This document shows, in pieces, positions 8,616-17,073 of a DNA stretch of 64,000 bases. Under the pieces are notes generated by a model that did no database searches, was not told where the DNA came from, and saw nothing but the letters and a program-made list of their open reading frames with translations. The translations under genes were made by a program, and so were the position numbers. Location of the stretch: contig NZ_CP107575.1 in NCBI RefSeq assembly GCF_025854375.1, forward strand, positions 496,001 to 560,000, read 5' to 3'. How positions within the stretch are numbered: position 1 is the stretch's first letter; each line of letters begins with the position of its first letter. The DNA comes from Glutamicibacter sp. JL.03c. Lineage in GTDB: Bacteria; Actinomycetota; Actinomycetes; Actinomycetales; Micrococcaceae.

Positions 8616-9263
8616 ATGCGCGTACAGGTAGTCGACCACCCGCTGGTGGCACACAAGGTTTCGGTTCTTCGAGATAAGAACACCCCGTCTTCGATCTTCC
8701 GTCAGCTCACTGACGAACTGGTCACCCTGCTGGCCTACGAGGCAACCCGAGAGGTGACGACCGAAAGCGTTCAGGTTGAAACCCCGGTTGCCACCACCCT
8801 CGGCACCGCCATTGCCAAGCCAACCCCACTGGTTGTCCCGATCTTGCGCGCCGGCCTGGGCATGCTCGAAGGCATGACCCGCCTGGTGCCCACCGCGGAG
8901 GTCGGCTTCCTGGGCATGGCTCGCAACGAGGAAACCCTCGACATCATCACCTACGCTGACCGCGTGCCAAACGACCTGACCGGCCGCCAGGTCTTCGTCC
9001 TGGATCCGATGCTGGCCACCGGCGGCACCCTGGCCGAGGCCATCAAGTTCATTTTCGATCGGGGCGCGCAGTCCGTGACCTGCATCTGCCTGATCGCAGC
9101 TCCAGAGGGCGTGGCCCGTTTGGAAGAAATCCACGGCGACGACGATCGCGTGCACGTGGTGCTGGCTTCGCTGGATGAGAAGCTGAACGAGAAGTCCTAC
9201 ATCATCCCGGGGCTCGGCGACGCCGGGGACCGCCTGTACGGTGTCACCCCGCCGATTGTCTAA
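8616..9263 (+). CDS. upp: Uracil phosphoribosyltransferase
   Basis: Salvages uracil with PRPP to UMP. 215 residues, close to the usual 208-215. N-terminus [20 protein letters not shown], then [13 protein letters not shown] and the PRPP loop [18 protein letters not shown] (about residues 127-144), and the C-terminal uracil site [15 protein letters not shown]. Followed by a strong hairpin at 9282. Confidence 0.97.
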   Translation: MRVQVVDHPLVAHKVSVLRDKNTPSSIFRQLTDELVTLLAYEATREVTTESVQVETPVATTLGTAIAKPTPLVVPILRAGLGMLEGMTRLVPTAEVGFLGMARNEETLDIITYADRVPNDLTGRQVFVLDPMLATGGTLAEAIKFIFDRGAQSVTCICLIAAPEGVARLEEIHGDDDRVHVVLASLDEKLNEKSYIIPGLGDAGDRLYGVTPPIV

Positions 9264-9281
9264 CCTGCATTAAGCACCAGC

Positions 9282-9315
9282 CCGAAGGCCGTGGTCTTTA
9301 GACCACGGCCTTCGG
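9282..9315. terminator. Bidirectional terminator overlapping the end of the kinase gene
   Basis: Perfect 15-bp stem (9282-9296 with 9301-9315), loop TTTA. The right arm encodes the last residues (PKAVV) and the stop codon of the minus-strand kinase gene, so the terminator of the convergent pair is partly coding. Confidence 0.88.
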
Positions 9316-10812
9316 CATGTCCGGTTGAGGTTCTTCGCCGGCCAGTGGCAGGCGGACCTCGAAGACCGTATTGCCGGGCTCGGAGGTCACCGAAATGGTG
9401 CCGCCGTGCGCTTCGACGATGCTCTTGGCGATCGGCAGGCCCAGCCCGGTGGTGCCATCGGAACCCGAACGCGCCTTGTCGGCACGGGTAAAGCGTTCGA
9501 AGACCTTGGGCAGGAATTCAGGCGCGATGCCTTCGCCGGTGTCATGGACTTTCAGTACCGCCTCATCGGTTTCATCGTCCTGGTCCACCGTCACGGTGAC
9601 GGTATTGCCAGCCGAGGTGTGCTTGCGCGCGTTGGCGAGCAGATTGGTGATCACCCGGCGCAGCGAGGCGGAGTCGCCGAAGACCGTGGTCTGCTCGGCC
9701 AGGCACTCGAAGTCCCACTGATGGTCGCGCGCGGTCAGCTTGAAATCCTCGGTGATGTCGGCCGTGAGCATACCCAGATCCAGATTGCTGCGCTTGAACG
9801 AATTTTCTTCGTCCAATCGCGCCAGCAGCAATAGATTCTCCACCAGCGAGCCCATGCGGCTGCTCTGCTGCAGCACCCGGTCGACGGAGCGCTGGCCGTC
9901 CGGGGAGAAGTGCTCGGTGGCGGAGAGCAGCTCGGTGTAGCCGCGAATCGAGGACAGCGGGGTGCGCAGCTCGTGGGAGGCATCGGCGACAAACTGGCGC
10001 ATCTGGGCCTGCGATTTCTCGCGAGCGGTCAAGGCCGTGGAGACATTGCTGATCATGGCGTTCAGCGCGTTGCCCACATTGCCGACCTCGGTTCCCGGGA
10101 CTGCGTCCTCGGAAGGCACCCGCTGGGTCAGTGCCACCTTGCCGGAATCCAGGTCCTCGGCCGCCACGGATGCGGCCACCGAGGCCACGCGCTTGAGCGA
10201 TGCCAGCGAACGTGAAATCAGCCATGAGCCGGCCAGCCCCGCGCCGGCGATCAGGATCAAGGCGATGAACAGGGTCAGCCAGGCCATGCCGCGCAGCGCC
10301 AGATCCGTGCTGTGCAGCGGCAAGCCGACGATCAGGATGCCGTTGGAGCCGGAGTCCTTCACGGCGACCAGGTAGTAGTCGCCGACCGTCAGGTGGGCTC
10401 GGACCGGGTGGAAATTGTCCTTGTCCGGGTGCAGGTCGCTGAGCTCGAGATCCACCATCGGAATGGCGTCTTCCTGGCTGAGCTGTTGCAGCTCGCCGGT
10501 GCGTTCATCAAGCACGCCGCCGTTGAACACGTACTTGTCCACAAAGCGCGCGGTGAGCGTGCCGGCGGCCTGGCCCGGCGCATCCAGGCGCGAGTTGACC
10601 GCAGGCGCGCCCTGCGAATAATTCAGCGCGCGCTCGGTGGTCAGCCGCAACTGGCTGTTGAGCTGGTCCATCAGGGTCTGCCGCATGCCGGCGTTATAGA
10701 GCACGCCGAGCAGGACCGAGACGGCGGTCAGCGAGGTCAGCAGGATGAGCAGGAGCTTGCGCTGCAGTGAATGCGGGGAGCTGACCTTGGTGCTAGGGGA
10801 GAAAAAACTCAT
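9298..10812 (-). CDS. Sensor histidine kinase (OmpR-pair type)
   Basis: 504-residue membrane sensor. Membrane segments about 18-42 and 175-197 enclose an extracellular sensor region; HAMP linker about 198-265; phosphoacceptor helix with SHELRTPLSSIRGYTELL (His about 279); ATPase domain with N-box NLLANARKHTSAGN, G1 DTGEGIAPE, F-box FERFTR and G2 GLGLPIAKSIVEAHGG. It autophosphorylates and passes phosphate to the regulator upstream, whose stop overlaps its start by ATGA. Resembles mycobacterial TrcS-type kinases in layout; the signal is unknown. Confidence 0.93.
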   Translation of the reverse strand: MSFFSPSTKVSSPHSLQRKLLLILLTSLTAVSVLLGVLYNAGMRQTLMDQLNSQLRLTTERALNYSQGAPAVNSRLDAPGQAAGTLTARFVDKYVFNGGVLDERTGELQQLSQEDAIPMVDLELSDLHPDKDNFHPVRAHLTVGDYYLVAVKDSGSNGILIVGLPLHSTDLALRGMAWLTLFIALILIAGAGLAGSWLISRSLASLKRVASVAASVAAEDLDSGKVALTQRVPSEDAVPGTEVGNVGNALNAMISNVSTALTAREKSQAQMRQFVADASHELRTPLSSIRGYTELLSATEHFSPDGQRSVDRVLQQSSRMGSLVENLLLLARLDEENSFKRSNLDLGMLTADITEDFKLTARDHQWDFECLAEQTTVFGDSASLRRVITNLLANARKHTSAGNTVTVTVDQDDETDEAVLKVHDTGEGIAPEFLPKVFERFTRADKARSGSDGTTGLGLPIAKSIVEAHGGTISVTSEPGNTVFEVRLPLAGEEPQPDMPKAVV

Positions 10813-11555
10813 GCCGCCGGCTTCAGCACGTAGCCGACGCCACGCACGGTATGGATCATTGGTTCCGCGTCGACATCGATCTTCTTGCGCAGGTAGGAAA
10901 TGTAGAGCTCGACGATGTTTGCCTGGCCGTCGAAGTCGTAGTGCCAGACGTTGTCAAGGATTTGCGATTTGGAGACCACGCGACGGGCATTGCTCATCAG
11001 GTAGCTGAGCAGATCGAATTCGGTGGCGGTCAAAGAAATATCGCGGCCGGCGCGGGAGACATCGTGCGAATCCATGTTCAGTACCAGATCGCCCACTACC
11101 AGTTCAGCGGTATCCGCGGCTGCGGCACCTGAGCGTTCGACCAGGCGGTGCAATCGGATCAGCACCTCTTCGAGGCTGAATGGCTTGGCGACGTAGTCGT
11201 CGGCGCCGGCGCCGAGGCCTTCGATGCGGTCTTCGACCGCGTCCTTGGCGGTGAGGAAGAGGACAGGAATCTCGGGGAAGTGGGTGCGGACCTTGCGCAG
11301 CACCTCCGGGCCGTCGAAGCCTGGCAGCATCCAGTCCAGAACCAGCACGTCTGGCGCGAGCGAACGTGCGGTGGCGACGGCTTCGGGTCCATCGTGAGCC
11401 ATGGTGGCTTCCCAGCCGAGCATGCGGGTTCCCATGGCCACCAGTTCGGCGAGCGAAGGCTCGTCGTCAACTACGAGGACCTTGATCGGGGTGCCATCGG
11501 GATGGGTGAGGCGGGGCAATTGCGAAGGTGAAAACCGAGATTCATTCATGTTCAA
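10809..11555 (-). CDS. OmpR-family response regulator
   Basis: 248 residues: receiver domain with acidic pair VDDEP, phosphoacceptor Asp about 73 in LVLDWMLPGFDG, Thr/Lys switch LFLTAKDAVEDR and AKPFSLEEVL; winged-helix DNA-binding domain with VVSKSQILDNVW, IVELYISYLRKKID and HTVRGVGYVLK. Partner of the adjacent kinase (ATGA overlap). The 25-residue N-terminal extension before IKVLVVDDE could shorten if a later start is used. Confidence 0.93.
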   Translation of the reverse strand: MNMNESRFSPSQLPRLTHPDGTPIKVLVVDDEPSLAELVAMGTRMLGWEATMAHDGPEAVATARSLAPDVLVLDWMLPGFDGPEVLRKVRTHFPEIPVLFLTAKDAVEDRIEGLGAGADDYVAKPFSLEEVLIRLHRLVERSGAAAADTAELVVGDLVLNMDSHDVSRAGRDISLTATEFDLLSYLMSNARRVVSKSQILDNVWHYDFDGQANIVELYISYLRKKIDVDAEPMIHTVRGVGYVLKPAA

Positions 11556-12165
11556 CAGCGTCTCCTATTGCCTTGGGGTAAGAATATGATTTTGCTGTGC
11601 GTGAGCTATGACTGCAAGTCGATTTTATGCAGGTTTTTTGCTGGCAGTTAGTGCTTAATTTGGTCAAGCCCTGAGATCGACGAATGATTGAAGTGTGGAC
11701 AGCGTGTTGCAATGAATGGATATTCAGGGCACTGAATGGACTGGTCGGTATGCATGCTTTGCCTGGAAAGCTTGAGCATATTGAGTAGTTAAGCGCTTAG
11801 ATACCCTAGATATGCCTAAAGTGTCCTGTGTCACCTTTGAGCGGTTTTGTCTCACTATGTGGACATGCTTCTGGTTTGTTACTTGCAAGTTGACAATGTT
11901 ACGAGGAAACTAGAGGTGTGAGTACGGCGCAGAACAGCAAAAAGCATCCCGGCGGAGAACCGCGGATTGCCGATGCACGTTGCAATCGAATGCTCGGCGT
12001 CAACGACGCGAAAACGGAATTATGAGTCACTCGTAATCGAGATTTCGCCGGTCGTTGACGGGAAACCCAACTGCTGGGCATGGACGAAGGCCATGATCAG
12101 CGCAAGCAAAACCCGAAGCACGAGCGCCAAGCCACTTGGCCTTCGCACTAAAAGAGGAAAACATC
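11556..12165. other. 610-base regulatory gap and structured leader
   Basis: AT-richer than its surroundings in 11570-11900. It must hold the promoter of the response regulator (minus) and that of the winged-helix gene (plus). A 35-codon frame (GTG 11918 to TGA 12025, begins MSTAQNSKKHPGGEP) has a GAGGA ten bases upstream and could be a leader peptide. An inverted repeat CGTCAACGAC (11998-12007) / GTCGTTGACG (12051-12060) brackets that frame's stop. A further foldable stretch GCATCCCGGC…GCCGATGC is at 11944-11976. No known riboswitch class is recognised. Confidence 0.45.
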
Positions 12166-12951
12166 ATGTCGGCTGGATCCGGATACGTCCACGTTTCAAT
12201 TCGCAACGCGCAGAACCGCGCGGCTGCTGCACAGCGCCAGGCTGCTGGCAACTATGCACCAGCGGGATATCGCCCACTGCGCGCAGTTTCCAGCGTCCAG
12301 GAAACTCGTGAAGCTACGCATCAGCCGGCCAGCACCCCGGTGCAGCCTGCAGGCCAGGCCAGCGCCGACACCTCGGCCCGCGGCTTCGTATTGTATGTAG
12401 GCCTGGATGAAGCTGCCGCCCAGGCGCAGGGAACTTCGCTGGGCAAGCTGGCCACCCAGGTTCGCGCCTTCCTGGCAACCTTGTCGCCACAGGCTCAGAC
12501 CCACGCGGCAGTCGCGTTGGCGCCAACCAGCGCCCAGGGCGAGCCAATTGACGTGGTCCGCCAGGCGCTGGGGGACCCAACTGCTTCGCGCCGCCCACGC
12601 GCAGAAGCCCGCCCGAGCACCCCACGCCCATCCGGCGTGCTGATCGACCTGTCGCGCCGCGAAGTGTACCTGGATGGCGACACCCTGAACCTGACCTTCA
12701 AGGAATTCGAGCTGCTGAACTTCCTCGTGGAAAACGGCACCCGCACCGTAGGCCGCGAAGAACTGCTCGAGAACCTGTGGCGCAATGCCGAAGAAGTGCC
12801 TAACGAGCGCACCATCGACGTGCACATCCGCCGACTGCGCTCCAAGCTGGGCCGCCTGGCCAACACCGTGCGCACCGTACGCGGCCAGGGCTACCGCTTC
12901 TACGAGCACCCGGAAGTTGTCGTTTGGGCAGCACCTGAATACTCGATCTAA
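12166..12951 (+). CDS. Orphan winged-helix transcriptional regulator
   Basis: 261 residues. The C-terminal about 105 residues are an OmpR/PhoB-type DNA-binding domain: LIDLSRREVYLDGDTLNLT, FKEFELLNFLVENGTRTVGR, ERTIDVHIRRLRSKLG, VRTVRGQGYRFYE. The N-terminal 150 residues are not a receiver (no phosphoacceptor aspartate) but an Ala/Gln-rich segment plus a small domain around FVLYVGLDEAAAQAQGTSLG. So it is not controlled by a classic kinase. Start ATG 12166 follows AGAGGAAA. Followed by a strong terminator, so it is monocistronic. Confidence 0.85.
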   Translation: MSAGSGYVHVSIRNAQNRAAAAQRQAAGNYAPAGYRPLRAVSSVQETREATHQPASTPVQPAGQASADTSARGFVLYVGLDEAAAQAQGTSLGKLATQVRAFLATLSPQAQTHAAVALAPTSAQGEPIDVVRQALGDPTASRRPRAEARPSTPRPSGVLIDLSRREVYLDGDTLNLTFKEFELLNFLVENGTRTVGREELLENLWRNAEEVPNERTIDVHIRRLRSKLGRLANTVRTVRGQGYRFYEHPEVVVWAAPEYSI

Positions 12952-12963
12952 TCTGATCACCCT

Positions 12964-13003
12964 GCAGCGGCGGGCAAACCATATTCGGTTTGCCCGCCGC
13001 TGC
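12964..13003. terminator. Terminator after the winged-helix gene
   Basis: Perfect 17-bp stem, GCAGCGGCGGGCAAACC at 12964-12980 with 12987-13003, six-base loop. Confidence 0.85.
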
Positions 13004-13020
13004 TGTCTTAAGCTGGGAAG

Positions 13021-13548
13021 ATGAACACCATTCATTCGCGCAAGCTCATCTTGATGCGCCATGCCAAGGCCGACTATCCCCTCGGCGTTGCCGATCACGA
13101 ACGGCCGCTGGCCGCCCGCGGACACCGCGAGGCGCCCTCGGCCGGCGCATGGCTGGTGGAAAATGACCTGATACCGGACTACATCTTGTGCTCGGATGCC
13201 CTGCGGGCGCGCTCCACCTGCGCGTGGGTGCTATCGGAGCTGGGGGAGAAGGGGCCTACGCCCTATGTGGATTCGCGGATCTATGGCGCGGGCGTCGCGC
13301 AGCTGTGCTCCATCATCAATGAGGTCCCCGAAACCGTAAGCAACCTGCTGGTGATCGGGCACCAGCCGATCCTCCAGGAGCTGGCCCTGAGGCTGGCCTC
13401 GGTCGACTCCGACGAGGAAGCCGTTTACGAGCTGGCGATGAACTATCCGACCCTGGGAACAGCTGTGCTGGAAACCAGCCATCCGTATTCCCACCTGGAT
13501 GCTCGCGACGCTAGGGTGACGCATTTCCTCGCCCCACGGCCCGCATGA
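13021..13548 (+). CDS. sixA: SixA-type phosphohistidine phosphatase
   Basis: 175-residue histidine phosphatase: catalytic RH in LILMRHAKADYPLG (His14), second histidine in LLVIGHQPILQEL, typical of SixA, which removes phosphate from phosphohistidine in phosphorelay or phosphotransfer proteins. DHERPLAARGHREAPSAGAW is the substrate-side signature. No clear target is adjacent; the kinase pair at 9298 is separated by other genes. Confidence 0.88.
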   Translation: MNTIHSRKLILMRHAKADYPLGVADHERPLAARGHREAPSAGAWLVENDLIPDYILCSDALRARSTCAWVLSELGEKGPTPYVDSRIYGAGVAQLCSIINEVPETVSNLLVIGHQPILQELALRLASVDSDEEAVYELAMNYPTLGTAVLETSHPYSHLDARDARVTHFLAPRPA

Positions 13549-13776
13549 GAGAACTCTCACCGAGTTTTTTCTTATGCACTAGTCAAACTGCGTTATTCGG
13601 ATGAGCTGGGGTTATGAGAAGGAGATGAAAACCCTCTCATCGATTGCCCCGGAAGACCTCAGGGGTAGTTCATCTTCGGTTAACCATCCCTCGCTTCACT
13701 GAGAACCGTTGGCGCCACAGCCAACGCCGGAACACCACCAGGTGCCCCGGGTCTTGTGTGAAAGAGGAATGGGACC
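13549..13776 (+). other. Leader region before the DUF1611 gene with several hairpins
   Basis: A short stem TGAGAG/CTCTCA followed by CCGAGTTTTTT near 13547-13573 probably terminates sixA. Downstream, ATGAGA…TCTCAT (about 13614-13641), CCCC…GGGG (about 13647-13665) and GTTGGC…GCCAAC (about 13709-13726) could fold. Ribosome site AAAGAGGAA at 13761. No riboswitch class is recognised. Confidence 0.35.
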
Positions 13777-14907
13777 ATGGCCGTCATCGCAGAATCACTT
13801 CCAGTTCAGAGCACCGCCGCGCGCAGCGAAGTGCAGGAGCATATCGACGCAGCTCGCGCCCGGGCCATCCGGGCCGCGTACACCACCCGTTTTGTCGCCG
13901 CCGAACTGCAGCGCAACCCGCAGGACTTCCAGATCGTGCGCCGGGCGCAGCTGGTTCCGGCACCCGGGGACGTCGTGATCGCCTCGGTGACCGAATTGGG
14001 CAAGCACACCCGGCTGCAGTCCCCGGTATCGCGCCGCCAGCTGCTGTTCGCCGGCCAGGAAATCATGGTCGCCTACGGCCACCGCTACGCGCCAGACCAG
14101 TTCCTCGCCCACGTGCCGGATGCTCTGGGGCCTTGCCAGCTGGTCGCCGGGGGAGGCGTGGCCAGCGAAGTGATCGAACAGCACGCATCCATCGACAAGG
14201 CCACCCAGCTTGAGCCGGTGGGCCTGCTGATGCGCCACGGCAAGGTGGTCAACCTCTCGGACTTCGCGCCGCTGGATATCAACAACGAATCGCCGCAGGC
14301 TGCGCAGCTCGGCGAGATGCGCCCGCCGGTGATCGCGGTGCTGGGAACATCGATGAATTCGGGCAAGTCCACCACCCTGGGCTGCCTGGTCAACGGGCTG
14401 GTCAATGGCGGGCTGAAGGTGGCTGCCGGGAAGGCCACCGGCACCGGCGCGGGCAACGACCCGGACCTGTTCACCGATGCCGGCGCGTTCAGCGTCTGCG
14501 ACTTCACCGACTTCGGCTACCCGACCACTTACCGCCTGGACTATGAGACGGTGCGTTCGCTGCTGGTGGCGATGATCCGCGAACAGAGCGCCACCGGCGC
14601 CGACGCGGTGGTCATCGAGATCGCCGACGGGCTGTTCCAAGGCGAAACCGCGCGGCTGCTGGCCGATCCGATCTTTGCCGAGCACGTCGACCGCGTGCTC
14701 TTCAGCGCCCAGGATGCGCTCGGCGCGCAGGCCGGCGAGCGGATCCTGCTGGAAGCCGGGCTGGACCTCGCGGCCGTCAGCGGCGTGGTGACTGCTTCGC
14801 CGCTGGCTGCGCAGGAGGCCCAAGGCCAGCTGTCCACCCCGGTGATCGGCACCTTCGATCTGTGCCAGGCAGAGGTGGCCGCCAGCCTGCTGCCAGCCAA
14901 GCTGTGA
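13777..14907 (+). CDS. DUF1611-family P-loop protein
   Basis: 376 residues. The DUF1611 family has an N-terminal Rossmann-like part and a C-terminal P-loop domain; here the P-loop VIAVLGTSMNSGKSTTLGCL (residues about 187-206) is intact, followed by KATGTGAGNDPDLFTDAGA and VIEIADGLFQGETARLL. Some members (DgcN) N-acetylate D-glutamate, but no partner epimerase gene is nearby, so the substrate is open. The last base of the stop is the first base of the next ATG (TGATG), which suggests the two products act together. Confidence 0.8.
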   Translation: MAVIAESLPVQSTAARSEVQEHIDAARARAIRAAYTTRFVAAELQRNPQDFQIVRRAQLVPAPGDVVIASVTELGKHTRLQSPVSRRQLLFAGQEIMVAYGHRYAPDQFLAHVPDALGPCQLVAGGGVASEVIEQHASIDKATQLEPVGLLMRHGKVVNLSDFAPLDINNESPQAAQLGEMRPPVIAVLGTSMNSGKSTTLGCLVNGLVNGGLKVAAGKATGTGAGNDPDLFTDAGAFSVCDFTDFGYPTTYRLDYETVRSLLVAMIREQSATGADAVVIEIADGLFQGETARLLADPIFAEHVDRVLFSAQDALGAQAGERILLEAGLDLAAVSGVVTASPLAAQEAQGQLSTPVIGTFDLCQAEVAASLLPAKL

Positions 14908-16517
14908 TGCCCTTGGCCCGGGACGAACGGCTGCCCCCGCTGTATGCGCCGGGACGCAGGAGGCTGCTGGCGGGCCTGCTGGGCCTGGGTATTCTCGCCG
15001 GACTGTTCTCGATCGCGGCCAGCTGGTTGATCGGGCAGCTGGCTGCCGGGTTCACGATGGCGGCGCTATGCTCGGTGATCGGGCTGGTTCTCGGTTTTTT
15101 TGCCGCGAAGTACCTCGAGCGGGTGCTGGCCGAGAAGCTGGGGCAGCACTATGTGGCGCAGCTGCGCCGCGGGCTGATCGCCCATGCGCTGCGCAGCGTG
15201 CGCGGTCCATCGGCCGGGATCACCATCGCCCGCTCCACCAACGATCTGTCCTCCATTCGCAACTGGATCGTGCAGGGCATGGTGCCACTGGTGGCGGGCA
15301 GTGCGCTGCTGCTGGTCAGCGGCATCGGGCTGTGGCTGCTGCATCCCCTGCTGGCGTCGAGCCTGGGGCTGACCCTGGTGATCGAAGCGGTATTCCTGCT
15401 GGGGCTGGCGGGCGGGACTTTCGCCAGCGCCAGGAGCCTGCGGCGGCACCGCGGATACCTGGCCGCCCGGATCTCGGACACCGTGGCGGCGCGGACCGCG
15501 ATCACCTCTGGGGGCGGGGTTGACCGCGAAGTGGCGCGGGTGCAGGCGACGGCGCAGAAGGTGGTGGATGCTTCGGTGCACCGTGCCCGCTATGCCGGTG
15601 CCCTGCGCGCTTCGGCCTTGGCGGTGCCATTGCTGGGGACCGCGCTGGCGGTCGGGGCGTGTACGGTGGCGGGATTGCCGCATGCCGCGGTCGCGACGGC
15701 GCTGACGCTGATGGGGATCTGCGCCGGCAGCTTGGGCGAATGGGGCAAGGCGGTGGAGTACCGGCAGAATTACAAGGCCGGTCGCCGGATCATCGCGCCG
15801 CTGCTGGCCCAGGAGCAACAGTGGCCAGATGCCCAGCAGGCGCCGGCCAGCACCAGGAATGCCAAGGAGCTGATGGGGCAGGGCTCGACTGTGCGGATCC
15901 ATCCGCCGCTCGATGGCCCAGAGGCCTTCCCGGTGCTGCGGGCCCAGCCCGGGGAACGCATCCAGCTGCTCGGCACGCCCGCTGCCTGCTCGGCCTTGCT
16001 GGCGGCCATTGCCACCGGAAGCTTCGCCCGGAGCGGCCCAGGGCAGGCGGGGGTGTGGATCGCCGAAGGACGCAGCGAGGATTTGCCGCCCACCGAACGG
16101 CGCAAGCTGGTGGGCGCGGCGCTGGAATCCATGGTGCCCGAGCGCGGAACCCTGGGCCGTGCATTGCGCTACCGCCATCCCGGTTCCGCCATGGACAAGG
16201 CGCTGCAATTGGCACAGCGCTGCGGACTGGATCTTCAGTCGCTGCCCGAGGCGGAGCAGACCAGGCTGCGCCGCGGCGGCGAACCGCTGGACCGCGGCCA
16301 GCAGGCGGCCTTGCTGGTGGCCCGCGCCCTGCTGCGCGAACCGCCGGTACTGGTGCTCGACGAACTGCTCACCCGATTGCCGGCCGACGGATACGCCTAT
16401 GTTCTCGGGCGGTTGAACGGCTATCGGGGCGTGGTGGTCTGCTCTGGGCAGCTGCCGGGGCTGCAGGCGACTAGCGCGTGGCGCGCGGCCGGGTTGCCAG
16501 CAGCCCGTCAACGGTGA
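14907..16517 (+). CDS. ABC exporter-like membrane protein with degenerate ATPase domain
   Basis: 536 residues: six membrane segments over residues about 15-300 in the style of a type IV ABC exporter half, then a nucleotide-binding-like domain. The Walker A position reads GERIQLLGTPAACSALLAAI, with no GK(S/T), so ATP binding by the normal route is lost. A signature-like LDRGQQAALLVARALL and Walker B VLVLDELLTRL remain. Start ATG 14907 overlaps the DUF1611 stop; no ribosome site of its own is obvious. The 3' end overlaps the minus-strand TetR gene by 47 bases. Function unknown. Confidence 0.8.
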   Translation: MPLARDERLPPLYAPGRRRLLAGLLGLGILAGLFSIAASWLIGQLAAGFTMAALCSVIGLVLGFFAAKYLERVLAEKLGQHYVAQLRRGLIAHALRSVRGPSAGITIARSTNDLSSIRNWIVQGMVPLVAGSALLLVSGIGLWLLHPLLASSLGLTLVIEAVFLLGLAGGTFASARSLRRHRGYLAARISDTVAARTAITSGGGVDREVARVQATAQKVVDASVHRARYAGALRASALAVPLLGTALAVGACTVAGLPHAAVATALTLMGICAGSLGEWGKAVEYRQNYKAGRRIIAPLLAQEQQWPDAQQAPASTRNAKELMGQGSTVRIHPPLDGPEAFPVLRAQPGERIQLLGTPAACSALLAAIATGSFARSGPGQAGVWIAEGRSEDLPPTERRKLVGAALESMVPERGTLGRALRYRHPGSAMDKALQLAQRCGLDLQSLPEAEQTRLRRGGEPLDRGQQAALLVARALLREPPVLVLDELLTRLPADGYAYVLGRLNGYRGVVVCSGQLPGLQATSAWRAAGLPAARQR

Positions 16518-17073
16518 GCATGACGGCGTTGACGACCTGATCGCGCGCCAGATCCTCGCGCCGGGTGGCCCGCATCCGGGCGGTGAACAGGGCCGCGCCG
16601 AAAATTGTGGTGGCCACCGGCAGCTTGTCGGCCTCATCGAGGCGGACCAGGCGTTCGAGCACCTGCAGGAGCAGATCCGTCACCCGGCTGTGCAATGTCG
16701 TGGTCGTGGCGAGATCGGCGTGCAGCTGCTCCTGCATCCACAGCTGGACAAAGGCCGGGTAGCTGGCCACGAAGTCCATGGCGAATTCCACCATATGCTT
16801 CAGCGCCGCATAGGGGTGGGGCCCCGCGGCCACGCGAGCGAGCTCGTCCAGCAGCTTGTTCGCGCCAAAGTCGAGGATCTGGCTGATCAGCTCGTCCTTG
16901 GAACCGTAGTTGTAGTAGACGGTGCCCTTGGACACGCCGGCCGCCGCGGCGATCTGGTCCACCGATACGGCTTCCGGCGCACGGTGGCCCAATAGCGTCA
17001 TGGCGGCCTCGAAAAGCCGTTCCTTGGAATCGGTGGCGCGCACTCGCTGGCGCTGGCTGGCGGGGTGGGTCAT
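16471..17073 (-). CDS. TetR-family repressor of the YhgE operon
   Basis: 200 residues. N-terminal helix-turn-helix: SKERLFEAAMTLLG, VDQIAAAAGVSKGTVYYNYGSKDEL (recognition helix TVYYNYG); ligand domain follows (FVQLWMQEQLHAD). Start is the ATG at 17073, which overlaps the YhgE stop by ATGA; an earlier in-frame ATG at 17109 lies within YhgE. It is last in a three-gene operon that begins at a 32-bp palindrome (20188), the likely operator it binds, giving autoregulation. Confidence 0.9.
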   Translation of the reverse strand: MTHPASQRQRVRATDSKERLFEAAMTLLGHRAPEAVSVDQIAAAAGVSKGTVYYNYGSKDELISQILDFGANKLLDELARVAAGPHPYAALKHMVEFAMDFVASYPAFVQLWMQEQLHADLATTTTLHSRVTDLLLQVLERLVRLDEADKLPVATTIFGAALFTARMRATRREDLARDQVVNAVMLTVDGLLATRPRATR

